From: Variovorax sp. S12S4
Lineage (GTDB): Bacteria; Pseudomonadota; Gammaproteobacteria; Burkholderiales; Burkholderiaceae_C
NCBI RefSeq assembly: GCF_023195515.1
Contig: NZ_JALPKR020000002.1
Span: forward strand, 1,527,001-1,591,000
DNA: 64,000 nucleotides
Reading direction: 5' to 3'
The translations under genes and the position numbers were made by a program. A model generated the notes under the pieces. It searched no databases and was not told the origin of the DNA. It saw nothing but the letters and a program-made list of their open reading frames with translations. The number at the start of each line of letters is the position of its first letter. The stretch's first letter is position 1. Below, one piece after another: positions 19,718 through 29,000 of the stretch.

Positions 19718-20866
19718 TCAGGGCGCCGGCATTTGCCTCGGCCACAGCGCCCACAAGCGCAGCGGCTGGTTCATGCTCGCAGCCAGCCGGCCGGCATCGG
19801 CACCGGTGCCGGCAAAGTAGTCCGCGCGCACGGCGCCGACGATGGCGCTGCCGGTGTCCTGCGCGACCACGAGCTTCTGCAGCTGTGCGGCGGGGCCGCT
19901 CGAGGCGAGCCACACCGGCGTGCCGTACGGAATGCTTTCGCGGTCGACCGCGATCGAGCGCCCCGCCGTGAGCGGCACGCCCTGCGCGCCGCGGGGGCCG
20001 AACGAAGCGTCCAGCTCGCTCATCGTCTCTTCGCGGAAGAACACATAACGCGGATTGCTCCACAGCAATTGCGACACGCGCTGCGGGTTCTGCGCGGCCC
20101 ATGCCTTGGTGTCGTCAGGCCATTTGCCGACCTTCGACACGCCTTGCGACATCAGCCATTGCTGCACGCTCTTGTAAGGCTGCTCGTTGGTGGCCGCAAA
20201 CGCCACGCGCACGGTGCGCTGCACGCCGTTGGCTTCGGTGATGCGAAGGCGCCCCGAGCCCTGGATGTGCAGCATGAGCGCATCGATGGGGTCGGCCATC
20301 CACGCGATCTCGCGGCCGCGCAGCGCCGCCTGAGCCTCGGGCAGGGTTTCGATCTCTTGCCGGGTGTACCAGGGGCGGCGCGGCACCAGGCCTTCCGGCG
20401 CCTGGTAGATCGGAACGTTGAAGGTGGCGGTGGGCACGCGCGAGGCGTCGTACACCGGCTCGTAGTAGCTCGTGAGCTTGCCTTCGCTGGAGCCCGCGAG
20501 CGACTCGACCCGATAGGGCTGCAGCCGGTCGGTCATCCACTGGCGCTGCTCTTCGGGCGTGGCAATGGCCAGCTGGCGCACGTCGCGGCACAGCGGTGCA
20601 AAGGCGGCATTGGGGCGCGCGCAGTTGGCAAGCAACGCAATCCAGGCTTCGTGCAGCGGATCGTCGCTGAAACCCGGAAGCTCCGACCAGCCGACGGGCA
20701 CCCATCGGCTCTTGGGATGCGCCAGCGAGCCGGTCAGGGGGCCGAGGTCGCGCGGGGGCGTGACGGTGGGGCGCGCCGGGGTTTCCGGTGCGCGTGGGCT
20801 GAGCGAGCAGCCCGCCATCGTTGCTACGATCGCGAGCCCTACCAGCCACTGGAGTCCATTTCTCAT
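19718..20866 (-). CDS. mltA: Membrane-bound lytic murein transglycosylase A
   Basis: About 382 residues. MltA cuts the glycan strands of peptidoglycan, leaving 1,6-anhydromuramic acid ends, from the inner face of the outer membrane. The ATG at 20866 begins a lipoprotein signal (RNGLQWLVGLAIVATMAGC, lipobox MAGC, Cys21); upstream in-frame starts would hide it. Typical MltA stretches include LTSYYEPV, IQGSGRL, and the C-terminal 3D domain with SIAVDRESIPYGTPVWL and VVAQDTGSAIVGAVRADYF, containing the catalytic Asp region (AQDTG). The start codon overlaps head to head with that of a small divergent gene at 20865. I see no clear ribosome-binding site before the ATG. The call is secure. Confidence 0.93.
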   Translation of the reverse strand: MRNGLQWLVGLAIVATMAGCSLSPRAPETPARPTVTPPRDLGPLTGSLAHPKSRWVPVGWSELPGFSDDPLHEAWIALLANCARPNAAFAPLCRDVRQLAIATPEEQRQWMTDRLQPYRVESLAGSSEGKLTSYYEPVYDASRVPTATFNVPIYQAPEGLVPRRPWYTRQEIETLPEAQAALRGREIAWMADPIDALMLHIQGSGRLRITEANGVQRTVRVAFAATNEQPYKSVQQWLMSQGVSKVGKWPDDTKAWAAQNPQRVSQLLWSNPRYVFFREETMSELDASFGPRGAQGVPLTAGRSIAVDRESIPYGTPVWLASSGPAAQLQKLVVAQDTGSAIVGAVRADYFAGTGADAGRLAASMNQPLRLWALWPRQMPAP

Positions 20867-21026
20867 GGGATTGATTTTGCTTGAAGCCCTCGGGGCAGGG
20901 CTCGTGCTCATATTGATCGTCTGGTGGACCATGTTTTCCGGTCGAAAGAAGGGTGAGCTGCACGAAGAAGATGAGACCGCCAATGACAACGAGTCCTCCA
21001 AGCAGGGCCGCCCTCCAGAAGCGTGA
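20865..21026 (+). CDS. Small single-pass membrane protein, divergent from mltA
   Basis: A 53-residue frame: MGLILLEALGAGLVLILIVWW forms one membrane helix (about residues 3-22), followed by a basic patch (GRKKGE) and a very acidic tail (HEEDETANDNES). GGAG at 20851-20854 lies ten bases before the ATG. The amphipathic layout looks like a real micro-protein rather than a shadow, and I believe similar short proteins occur near mltA in relatives, though that is memory and not a search. Its ATG (20865-20867) overlaps the mltA start (20864-20866) within CATG, so each gene's promoter must lie inside or beyond the other. Function unknown. Confidence 0.55.
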   Translation: MGLILLEALGAGLVLILIVWWTMFSGRKKGELHEEDETANDNESSKQGRPPEA

Positions 21027-21223
21027 ATTTCTTGCGTAGCCGCAAGTCGCAGGGAAATGTCGGAGAAGAACCCATTAGCTATTACTTTAGTAGCAATCAT
21101 CCTAGCATTCATCGGACGCGGCGAAAGGTTTTCCTGTTTTCGGCGGATCGGTAAGGCCGTACCATCGCATGCTTGCCGAAGCTAAGCTGTGGCCCGCCTG
21201 ATTCATCCTTGAAAGGGAAAGCC

Positions 21224-21884
21224 ATGAAAAAATTCGTTCTCGCCACCTCCGCCGCCGCCCTCGTCCTGTCCGGCTGTGCCGGCGGCATGACCGACACCCA
21301 ACGCAACACCGGCATCGGTGCCGGCATCGGCGCCTTGGGCGGTGCGGCCATCGGCTCCGCCACCGGCGGCAACCGCGGTGCCATCGGCACCGGTGCCGTT
21401 AGTGGGTGCCGCAGCCGGCGCGCTCGGCGGCTACCTGTGGTCGCAGCGCATGGAAAACCAGAAGCGCCAGATGGAAGCCGCCACGCAAGGCACCGGTATT
21501 GCGGTCACGCAAACCCCGAACAACGAGCTCAAGCTCCAGATTCCGAGCGATGTGTCGTTCGACGTGGGCCGCTCCAACATCAAGTCGAACTTCGCGCCGG
21601 TGCTCGACCAGTTCGCAAGCGGCCTGCGCAACAACCCGAACGCCGAGGTGCGCATCATCGGCCACACCGACAACACCGGCTCGGACGCCATCAACAACCC
21701 GCTGTCGGTCGACCGTGCCGCCAGCACGCGCGACTACCTGGTGGCACGCGGCGTGAGTGCCGCGGCCTTCCGCATCGAAGGCCACGGCTCGCGTGAGCCG
21801 ATTGCCGACAACAACAGCGATGCAGGTCGGGCCCAGAACCGCCGCGTCGAAATCTTTGTGGGCGAGCGCGCACCGCGAGGCTGA
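21224..21884 (+). CDS. OmpA-family peptidoglycan-binding lipoprotein, frameshifted
   Basis: ATG 21224, preceded by GAAAGGGA, starts a lipoprotein signal (KKFVLATSAAALVLSGC) and a glycine-rich YMGG/Gly-zipper segment (GIGAGIGALGGAAIG, useful for membrane insertion). At about 21399-21402 the frame moves by +1. GCCGTTAGTGGG probably stands for GCC-GTA-GTG-GGT, i.e. one extra T. After it the frame continues with GAAAGALGGYLWSQRM and an OmpA C-terminal domain (SFDVGRSNIKSNFAPVLDQ, GHTDNTGSDAINNPLSVDRA, GREPIADN-like end, NRRVEIFV). Corrected length is about 219 residues. The domain binds diaminopimelate in the peptidoglycan, tethering the outer membrane. It is paralogous to the next gene. This is the only one of the window's frameshifts that gains rather than loses a base. 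Confidence 0.88.
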
Positions 21885-21931
21885 ACTCGCCAGTAGATAG
21901 AAAAATAAGTAAGCCAGACAAGAAGAAAAAA

Positions 21932-21955
21932 GCCGGCCGGGCGGGAGCGGCCGGC
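21932..21955. terminator. Hairpin between the two OmpA-like genes
   Basis: GCCGGCCG (21932-21939) and CGGCCGGC (21948-21955) form a perfect eight-base stem with an eight-base loop. An A-rich run precedes it on the plus strand, so only the minus-strand transcript would have a following U tract. On the plus strand it may act as a weak terminator or a stability hairpin between the paralogues. Confidence 0.4.
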
Positions 21956-21997
21956 GTCCATCGTTATCGTTTCAATGTCAATCCAGAGGGAAAACTC

Positions 21998-22561
21998 ATG
22001 AGGAAGTTTGTTGTTTCGGGTGCGGCTGCGGCCGCATTGTTCATTGCGGGCTGCGCTTCGCAATCGCCTGCGCCGGGTGCTGCAACCGCACCGGATGCCC
22101 AGTCGGCCGCGCCATCCAACAGCTGGACCGCGCGCCTGGCGTCGCTCAAGACCGAGCTGGAAAATTCCACCAAGGGCACGGGCGTGGTGATCGAGCAGAC
22201 CGCGGACAACCAGCTGCACCTTGTGGTTCCCAACGAGCTTTCGTTCGACGTGGGCCGCTCCAACGTGAAGCGCAATCTTGCCCAGGTGCTCGACAAGGTC
22301 GCCGAAGGCCTGCGCAGCGCCACGGCAGCCAGCGTGCGCGTGGTGGGCCACACCGACAACACCGGCAGCGAAGAAGGCAACGAGCGTCTCTCGGTGAGCC
22401 GTGCCGACAGCGTGCGCAACCATCTGGTGGCGCGCGGCGTTTCGACCACCGCCATCACCACCGACGGCCGCGGTTCGCGCGAGCCCCTGGCCGACAACGG
22501 CACCGCCGCCGGCCGTGCGCAGAATCGCCGCGTAGAAATTTTCGTCGCGGAAAAAAGCTGA
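21998..22561 (+). CDS. OmpA-family lipoprotein
   Basis: A 187-residue protein with signal RKFVVSGAAAAALFIAGC (lipobox IAGC) and, from about residue 70, an OmpA-like peptidoglycan-binding domain (LSFDVGRSNVKRNLAQVLDK, GHTDNTGSEEGNERLSVSRAD, NRRVEIFVAEKS). It lacks the Gly-zipper seen in the upstream paralogue but shares the stretch around TGxxxxQT-NxLxL and SFDVGRSN, so the two look like an old tandem duplication. It sits about 113 bases after the first copy, with its own CAGAGGGAA ribosome-binding region, and converges on the response-regulator gene with a four-base gap. Role inferred: anchoring the outer membrane to the cell wall. Confidence 0.9.
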   Translation: MRKFVVSGAAAAALFIAGCASQSPAPGAATAPDAQSAAPSNSWTARLASLKTELENSTKGTGVVIEQTADNQLHLVVPNELSFDVGRSNVKRNLAQVLDKVAEGLRSATAASVRVVGHTDNTGSEEGNERLSVSRADSVRNHLVARGVSTTAITTDGRGSREPLADNGTAAGRAQNRRVEIFVAEKS

Positions 22562-22565
22562 TCTC

Positions 22566-23192
22566 TTAGAGATCTCTCAAGCGGTTGGCCAGCTCAACCG
22601 CTGACTTCACTTCCATCTTTTCGAACACGCGCGCGCGGTGGACCTCCACCGTGCGCACGCTGATCGCGAGCTGGTCGGCAATCAGCTTGTTCGGCAGGCC
22701 TTCGACCACGAGCCGCATCACGTCGCGCTCGCGCTCGGTGAGTTCGGCAATGCGGCCGGCCAGGCTGCGCCGCACGCGCTGCACCTCGAGCGCCCGAAGC
22801 GAAGCACCCAGCGCCTGCTCGATGCGGTCGACCAGCGCGTTGTCCGAGAACGGCTTCTCGCAAAAATCGAATGCACCGCGCTTCACCGCGTCGACCGCGG
22901 TCGGCACATCGGCGTGGCCGGTCAAAAAGATCACGGGCATGGCATCAAGCAGGCCGCGCTCCGCAAGCCGGTCGAACAGCACCAGCCCGCTGGTGCCGGG
23001 CATGCGCACATCCAGCAGCAGGCACAGCGGCTGCTGAGGCAGCGGCCCTTCGGCCAGGCGCTGCTCGAAGGCCTCGGCGCTTGCAAAGTGCTCGCTCTCC
23101 AGTCGGCGCGAGCGCAGCAGCCAGGCCAATGCCTCGCGCACACTGGCGTCGTCGTCCACGATGAAGATGAGGCCGTCGATCAGCGGTTGCAT
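22566..23192 (-). CDS. FixJ/NarL-type response regulator
   Basis: About 208 residues. The receiver domain (residues 1-125) has the acidic pair DDD near 13-15, phospho-acceptor Asp61 (LLLDVRMPG) and the conserved Lys in FCEKPFSD. The LuxR-type helix-turn-helix (LTERERDVMRLVVEGLPNKLIADQLAISVRTVEVHRARVFEKM in two parts) fills the C-terminus. ATG 23192 is preferred over 23231 because the receiver fold begins directly after it. It lies about 40 bases downstream of the sensor kinase gene on the same strand and is surely its partner. The pair has the architecture of DctS/DctR and FixL/FixJ systems; the stimulus and target genes cannot be told from the sequence. Confidence 0.92.
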   Translation of the reverse strand: MQPLIDGLIFIVDDDASVREALAWLLRSRRLESEHFASAEAFEQRLAEGPLPQQPLCLLLDVRMPGTSGLVLFDRLAERGLLDAMPVIFLTGHADVPTAVDAVKRGAFDFCEKPFSDNALVDRIEQALGASLRALEVQRVRRSLAGRIAELTERERDVMRLVVEGLPNKLIADQLAISVRTVEVHRARVFEKMEVKSAVELANRLRDL

Positions 23193-23234
23193 ATCAGTCG
23201 TTTCAAAAATGTGGCCGCGGCAAACTTGCAAGGG

Positions 23235-25283
23235 TCATGCCGCCGGCAGGGTAAAGCGGAACACCGTGCCCCGAGGCTGATTGGGCTCGAACATCAACAC
23301 GCCGCCGTGCTGCTCCACCACGGTGCGGCACAGGCTGAGACCAAGCCCCATGCCGTCGGCGCGCGTGGTGAAGAAGGGTGTGAAGAGGCGGCTCGCCACC
23401 TCTTCGCTGATGCCGCTGCCGAGGTCGGCCACCGAAAACTCGAGCCAGCGGCGCGCGTCTTCCACGCCCGTGCCGCCCACGGCCACGGCGCGCGCCACCC
23501 GCAGCCGCAGCACCCGTTCTCCGGCATTGTCCGGCGTGTCCATGGCCTGCATGGCGTTGCGCGCCAGGTTGAGCAGCACCTGCTCGACCAGTGTGCGGTC
23601 GCACATGGCCTGCGGCAGGCGGTCTTCGAGCAGCACCTCGATGATCACGCCGAGCTTGCGCGCCTGCAGCCGCACCAGCGGCAGCACCGCATCGACAAGT
23701 GCCTGGGGCGCCACGGCCTCGCGCGTGCGGTCGCGCCGGCGCACGAAGTCGTGCACGCTGCGAATCACCTGGCCGGCGCGGTCGGCCTGCTCGGCAATGC
23801 GCCGCACAGCCATGGCCACTTCGGCCTGCTCGCCCTTGGCATGGGGGCCGAGCATGTTGAGCGAGCCGGTGGCATAGCTGGCAATCGCGGCCAGCGGCTG
23901 CGTGAGCTCATGGCTCAACAGCGATGCCATTTCGCCCACCGTGGCAAGCCGTGCGCTGGCCTGCAGGCGCTCCTGGCTCGCGCGCGAGAGTTCTTCGATG
24001 CGGCGCTGCTCGCTGATGTCGATGAAGGCGCTCATCCAGCCGGTCTGCACGCGCTGCGCATTGATGAGCGGGGCCTCGAAGATGAGCACCGGAAAGCGCG
24101 TGCCGTCCTTGCGCATGAAGACCGACTCGAAGCCCTCGCGGGGCGGCATGCCGCCGGCCAGGCGCCTGGCTTGCCGCTGCTGGTATTCGTGCGCCAGCTC
24201 GGTGGGCCAGTAGGGCACCTCGGTCGATTCGCCGCTGCCGGCCATCAGCTCTTCGGGGCTGAAGCCGACCATCTCGCAGAACGCCGGGTTGACGTAGGTG
24301 ATGCGGCCCTGCAGGTCCCGCGCGCGCAGGCCTGTGATGACCGAGTCTTCCATCGCCTTGCGAAAGGCCAGCGCATCGGCCAGGTCGCGCTCTGCGCGCA
24401 GCCGGCGGCGCGTGTCGCGCGCCAGCAGCACCAGCACCGACACCAGCGCAATCGATATGCCGGTGACCAGCGCCGTGAGCACGTTCGGAAAAAGATCGGG
24501 CGCCGCGCGCCAGCCGTCGACTCGCAGCATCAGCGCGGCTCCGGGCAGGTCGATGAGCTGCTGCGAGGTGAAGACGCGCGTGCCGGTACGGCGCGACGTG
24601 CCGAGCGCCACCAGCCGCGTGCCGTCGGTTTCGGTAAACGCCACTTCCTGCCCGCGCGTGAGCGTGGGGCCGACCAGTTCGATGAGCGTGTCGCGCAGCG
24701 AGTAGCTCGCGACCAGGAAACCGCCCGCGTCGATGGGCACGCAGAGCTCCATCACCTCGACGCCGCCTCCGCCGAGCACCGGCACGAAGTGGCTCGGCGA
24801 ATAGGCGGGCGCACCGAGCTTGCGCGCGGCGGTGCAGGCCAGCGCCACGTCGGTCTGGTCGGCACCGCGGCTTTCCTCGTCGATAAGGCGCATGCGGTAG
24901 GGCGTGTTGGCCGACTCCAGCGGACGCAGCGCGGCGTCGCGCCACTCGAGGCGAAGCCACTCGCGATGCTCCCTCAGCAAGGTGGCCGCGGCCTCGGGCC
25001 AATGCGTGCGGTCCAGGCCCGAAGCCTGCGTGGCGCGCAGGCTCTGCGCATTGCGCTGCAAGCCGATGCGAAGGTCGGACACCGCATCGGCCGTGTCGCG
25101 GTCGAGCGCCGCCTGCACCTGCTCCACTTCATGCCGCCCCGCGAGCCACACCACGGTAACGAGCAGTGCGGACACCAGCACGGCCAGGATGAGCCAAAGA
25201 AACCAGCGCTTCCACAGCGAGCGCAGGCGCGCGAACGCCAACAGCGCCCACCGTGGCGACGCGGCGGTCAGCACATCCTGCAT
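23235..25283 (-). CDS. Membrane sensor histidine kinase with PAS domain
   Basis: 682 residues. A first membrane helix (about 27-49), a periplasmic sensory region of about 230 residues, a second helix (about 280-300), a PAS domain (VITGLRARDLQGRITYVNPAFCEMVGF region), then HisKA with the phospho-acceptor His458 in LLSHELTQPLAAIASY and a HATPase domain with NLARNAMQAM (N box), DLGSGI (G1) and GMGLGLSLC (G2). The layout matches DctS/FixL-like kinases that phosphorylate a FixJ-type regulator, here encoded just downstream. The start lies next to the stop of the upstream nitrilase-family gene (25284), so the three genes may be co-transcribed. The periplasmic part suggests an extracellular ligand, possibly an organic acid. 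Confidence 0.92.
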   Translation of the reverse strand: MQDVLTAASPRWALLAFARLRSLWKRWFLWLILAVLVSALLVTVVWLAGRHEVEQVQAALDRDTADAVSDLRIGLQRNAQSLRATQASGLDRTHWPEAAATLLREHREWLRLEWRDAALRPLESANTPYRMRLIDEESRGADQTDVALACTAARKLGAPAYSPSHFVPVLGGGGVEVMELCVPIDAGGFLVASYSLRDTLIELVGPTLTRGQEVAFTETDGTRLVALGTSRRTGTRVFTSQQLIDLPGAALMLRVDGWRAAPDLFPNVLTALVTGISIALVSVLVLLARDTRRRLRAERDLADALAFRKAMEDSVITGLRARDLQGRITYVNPAFCEMVGFSPEELMAGSGESTEVPYWPTELAHEYQQRQARRLAGGMPPREGFESVFMRKDGTRFPVLIFEAPLINAQRVQTGWMSAFIDISEQRRIEELSRASQERLQASARLATVGEMASLLSHELTQPLAAIASYATGSLNMLGPHAKGEQAEVAMAVRRIAEQADRAGQVIRSVHDFVRRRDRTREAVAPQALVDAVLPLVRLQARKLGVIIEVLLEDRLPQAMCDRTLVEQVLLNLARNAMQAMDTPDNAGERVLRLRVARAVAVGGTGVEDARRWLEFSVADLGSGISEEVASRLFTPFFTTRADGMGLGLSLCRTVVEQHGGVLMFEPNQPRGTVFRFTLPAA

Positions 25284-26099
25284 CTAGAGCACGCAGTGCG
25301 AGAGCACCGGCAGCTGCGTGCGCATGCGCCCGGTCTGCCCGGCATCGATGTCGAACAGCACCACGCCTTCTTCGAGGGCCTGCTGCGCAACCACGGTGCC
25401 CCACGGGTCGACCACCATCGATTGGCCCCACGTATGGCGGCCGTTCTCGTGCGTGCCGCCCTGCGCAGGCGCGACCACCCAGGCCAGGTTTTCGATGGCA
25501 CGCGCGCGCAGCAGCACCTCCCAATGCGCGGCACCGGTGGTGCGGGTGAAGGCGCTGGGCACCAGCAGCAGGTCGGCGCCCTGCTTGGCAAGCGCGCGGT
25601 ACAGCTCCGGAAAGCGCAGGTCGTAGCAAACGCTCATGCCCACGCGCCAGCGGTGGCCGTCACGCGAGGGCAGGTCGAACACCACGGGCTTGGCGCCCGG
25701 TGCGATGACGCGGCGCTCGTCGTAGCGCTCGGTGCCGTTGTCGAAGTAGAACAGGTGGATCTTGTCGTAGCGCGCCACGCACTGGCCATCAGGCGAGTAG
25801 CACAGCGAGCTGTTGAACACGTGCTCCGCATCGTTGCTTTCGATGGGCAGCGTGCCGCCGACGATCCACAGGCCGAACTCGCGCGCCGCATTGGCAAGAA
25901 AGCCCTGCACCGTGCCGGCGCCGGCGGTTTCGCGCAGGCCCAGCTTGTCGGTGTCTCGCGCGCCCATCATGCAGAAATACTCGGGCAGCACCGCCAGCTC
26001 GGCGCCGGCCGCGGCGGCTTGCGCGAGCAGGTCGTGGGCGCGTGCGAGGTTCGCTTCGCGGGCGATGGCCGACACCATCTGGATGGCTGCGACTTTCAT
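25284..26099 (-). CDS. Carbon-nitrogen hydrolase (nitrilase superfamily, NIT1/omega-amidase-like)
   Basis: About 271 residues. The Glu-Lys-Cys catalytic triad is visible: Glu in AVLPEYF, Lys in RYDKIHLFYFD and Cys in GMSVCYDLRFPELYRAL. The arrangement and length fit the Nit1/Nit2 branch, which hydrolyses amides such as deaminated glutathione or 2-oxoglutaramate. ATG 26099 is the right start because MKVAAIQMVSA is the classic N-terminus of the fold; the longer frame to 26900 is a shadow of the neighbour. Its ATG overlaps the TGA of the YhdP gene (26096-26099), so the two are translationally coupled. In betaproteobacteria this gene commonly follows yhdP. Substrate not determinable here. Confidence 0.92.
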   Translation of the reverse strand: MKVAAIQMVSAIAREANLARAHDLLAQAAAAGAELAVLPEYFCMMGARDTDKLGLRETAGAGTVQGFLANAAREFGLWIVGGTLPIESNDAEHVFNSSLCYSPDGQCVARYDKIHLFYFDNGTERYDERRVIAPGAKPVVFDLPSRDGHRWRVGMSVCYDLRFPELYRALAKQGADLLLVPSAFTRTTGAAHWEVLLRARAIENLAWVVAPAQGGTHENGRHTWGQSMVVDPWGTVVAQQALEEGVVLFDIDAGQTGRMRTQLPVLSHCVL

Positions 26100-29000
26100 T
26101 GCGTGGTCTCCGTTTTCCGGCCTTCGGCGGCGGGCGCCGGCGCGGGAAGATTCAGGGGATTGGGCAGGATGGACCGCGGCACCTTGGCTATCTTGGGGTC
26201 GGCCCAGGTGCCTTCGATGTGAAACTCCTGCGTGGCGGCGGCTGCGAGCGGCTTGCTCAGCACCCATTGGGCCAGGAAGGTGCCCAGCCCGATGGCGGGG
26301 TTGATGGCGGTGGCCACCAGCGCGGCCGTGCCGGCATTGATTTCGGGCACCACCACCACGCGCAGGTCCTGGGTTTCGCGCACGATGTCCGCCGAGCCGT
26401 CCATGAGCGCGGCGGCGTTGACGCCCTTCATCTGCAGGTTGTTGGTGCTCGCAATGCCGTTCGTGATCTTCGCGTCGCCGCGGATGAAGTCGAAGGCGAA
26501 GCCCTGGCTGAACACATCGCGGAAGTCGAGCGTGAGCCGGCGCGGCAACGCCTGCAGGCTCAGCACGCCAAGCAGCTTGGCAAGGCCGGGGTCGGCCTTG
26601 AGGAACTGGCCCGATCCCACGTTGACCTGCAGCTGCCCGCCCAGGCTGGGGTAGTCGAGCGAGAACGGCGAACCGCGCCAGTTGACGTCGCCCTCGAGCC
26701 GCCCGCTGCCGCGCCGCAGCACGCCGGGCATGCCGAAGCGCGCAAGCAGGTCGCCGGCATCTGCAATGTCGAGCCTGAAGGTCATGGCGGTGCGGCGCTG
26801 CTCGACGCGTCCGGCCCTGCCGCCCGGCACGGCAGCCCAGGTGCCCTTGGCCGCGAAGCTCGCCTCGGGCATGGTGAAGCTCAGCTTGTTGAGCAGCCAT
26901 TCGCGGCCGGCGCCGCCGCGGTTGACCGCATCGATCTCGGCGCGGCCGAGCCGCTTGCCGAGCAACTCGAAGTCGTCGATGACGATGTCGAGCGCGGGCA
27001 ACGTGCCGGGCTGTTCGTCGAGCAGCGTCTCGACCTGCGTCGCCTCGGTTGGCGCGATCTTGAGCCGCGCGAGCCGCGCATGGAGCCGCCCGGCCTGCGA
27101 GTGGCTGTACTCGGCATAGCCGCTGAGCTCGGTGGCGTCGATGTTGGCGCGCCAGAGCGAGCCGTCGCGCGTGCCGCCCAGCACCACGTTGTGCAGCGTG
27201 CGGCCCGCAATGCCGAGCTCCTGCGCGCGCACGGCAATGCGCGTGGGAAGGTAGCCCATGGCCGCGTCTTCGGGCCGCTCGGCGCCACCCGCTTCAGCCG
27301 CATTGGTTGCGGTGTCGCCGACCAGGGCTTTCCACGCAGGCATATCGAGCTTGGCGACGTTCACGTTGGCGAGCACGCCCCTGTCGGGCACGCTGGCCGT
27401 TTCGCCAGGCGCCAGGCCAATGCCGATGCTTCCGCGCAGCACCCGCGCCTCGGCGCCCGAGATGTCGCGCACATATTGGGCGCTGCCGATGCGGCCGAGC
27501 TCCAACGAAAGCTGGTCTTGCACCGCAACGGCGGCGCCCGCACGGGTTTCGCGCTGAAGCACTTTCTTTTCGATGCGCAGCGGCATCTGCTCGTCCGCCG
27601 TCTTCACGAGTGGGACGGGCAATTGCAGGGCCAGGCCCTGCAAGGTGCTGGTGAGCAGGAACTCCGGCGCGCCGTCTCGCATCGAGAAAGTGACCGCGTA
27701 AGGCGTGCTGCCCGTAGCCTTGGCCGCGATGCGGGTCAGCCACTCGGCCTCGCGCGCACTGCGAAGGCCTTCGGCGGTTGCGGTGCCCTGCGCTTTGAGT
27801 GTTACTTCGCGGTTGGCGCCGGCAAAGCGGCCGCGGCCCTCGATGCGGACGTCGCCGCCCAGCAGCCTGGCGTTGAGGCCGGCCAGCGAAAAGTTGGTTT
27901 CGGTAAAGCCGACCACGCCCTTTGCGTGCGTGAACGACGGCGCCTCGGGCGCCAGCTGCAGCTCGTTGTCCGACAGCGCAATGCTGGCCTGGACCTTGGC
28001 CGCGTCCATGTCCTCGAGCGGCAGCTCGAGGTGCAGCCGGTAGTCGGCCGTGCCGGTGGCGCGCGCACGCGACAGCACCTCGCCGGTTTCGCCGGCCAGC
28101 GGAGCGCCCACGCGCAGCAGTTCGCCGAGCGGCCCCTTGGCCTGGGCGTCGACGCGCAGCAACGAGGCGTGGTGCGACATGTCGGCAATCTGCGCCTCGG
28201 CCTTGGTGACCTCGATGCCGGTCGCTCCAGCCAGCCGGCCGCGCGCGTTGCGCACCAGCATGCCCGCGCGCTCGAACACCAGCTCGCCCGAGACGCCGGT
28301 CAGGGCGGGCCAGACCGCCGCGGGCGTACCGGGCCGTGCCGAGGCGGCGGCTCTGGAGGCGGTGGACGCCGCGGTGGCGGAGGCCGGGGGCACGTAGGCG
28401 TAGTTGACATCGGCCACCTTGGCCACGATGCGGAACTCGCCCTGCTTCGGGTCCATGAAGGGCATGTCGTGCAGGTCGCCGCGCACGCGGAAGTCGACGC
28501 TGCTGGCCGTGCCCTTGGTGACTGCCTGGCGCACGTAGTCGCGCGTGTGCTGGGGAATGTCGAGCGGCAGGTAGCGGAACACGCGCGTGCCGTCGGCGCG
28601 GGTCAGCTTGCCCTGCAGGTCGAGCACACCGGGGTAGAGCGACTGGCCGGCGGAAATGGCGGGATCGCTGGTGCGCCAGCTGGCTTCGGCCTCGCCCTCG
28701 GCATCGGCGTTGGCGAAGCGCAGCTTGGACACCTGCAACTGCGCATGGCCCTTGTCGAGCTTCCACTGGAGCTGGGCCGCCAGCCGGTCGATGGGAATGA
28801 CTGGCTCCTCGAACACGCCCGGAAACTCGAGCGTGCCCTGCGCCATGGACAGCGCGGCGGTGCCGCCGTTGTGGGTGGCGTCGAAATCGATGGTGGCGCC
28901 GCTCAGGCCGGGCGAACCGGCGTGCGCGTGGGGAGTGGTGGCCGGGGCGCCGGCTTTGGGAGCTGCGGCAACCACGGGCGGGGCGGGTTGCGACGCGACC

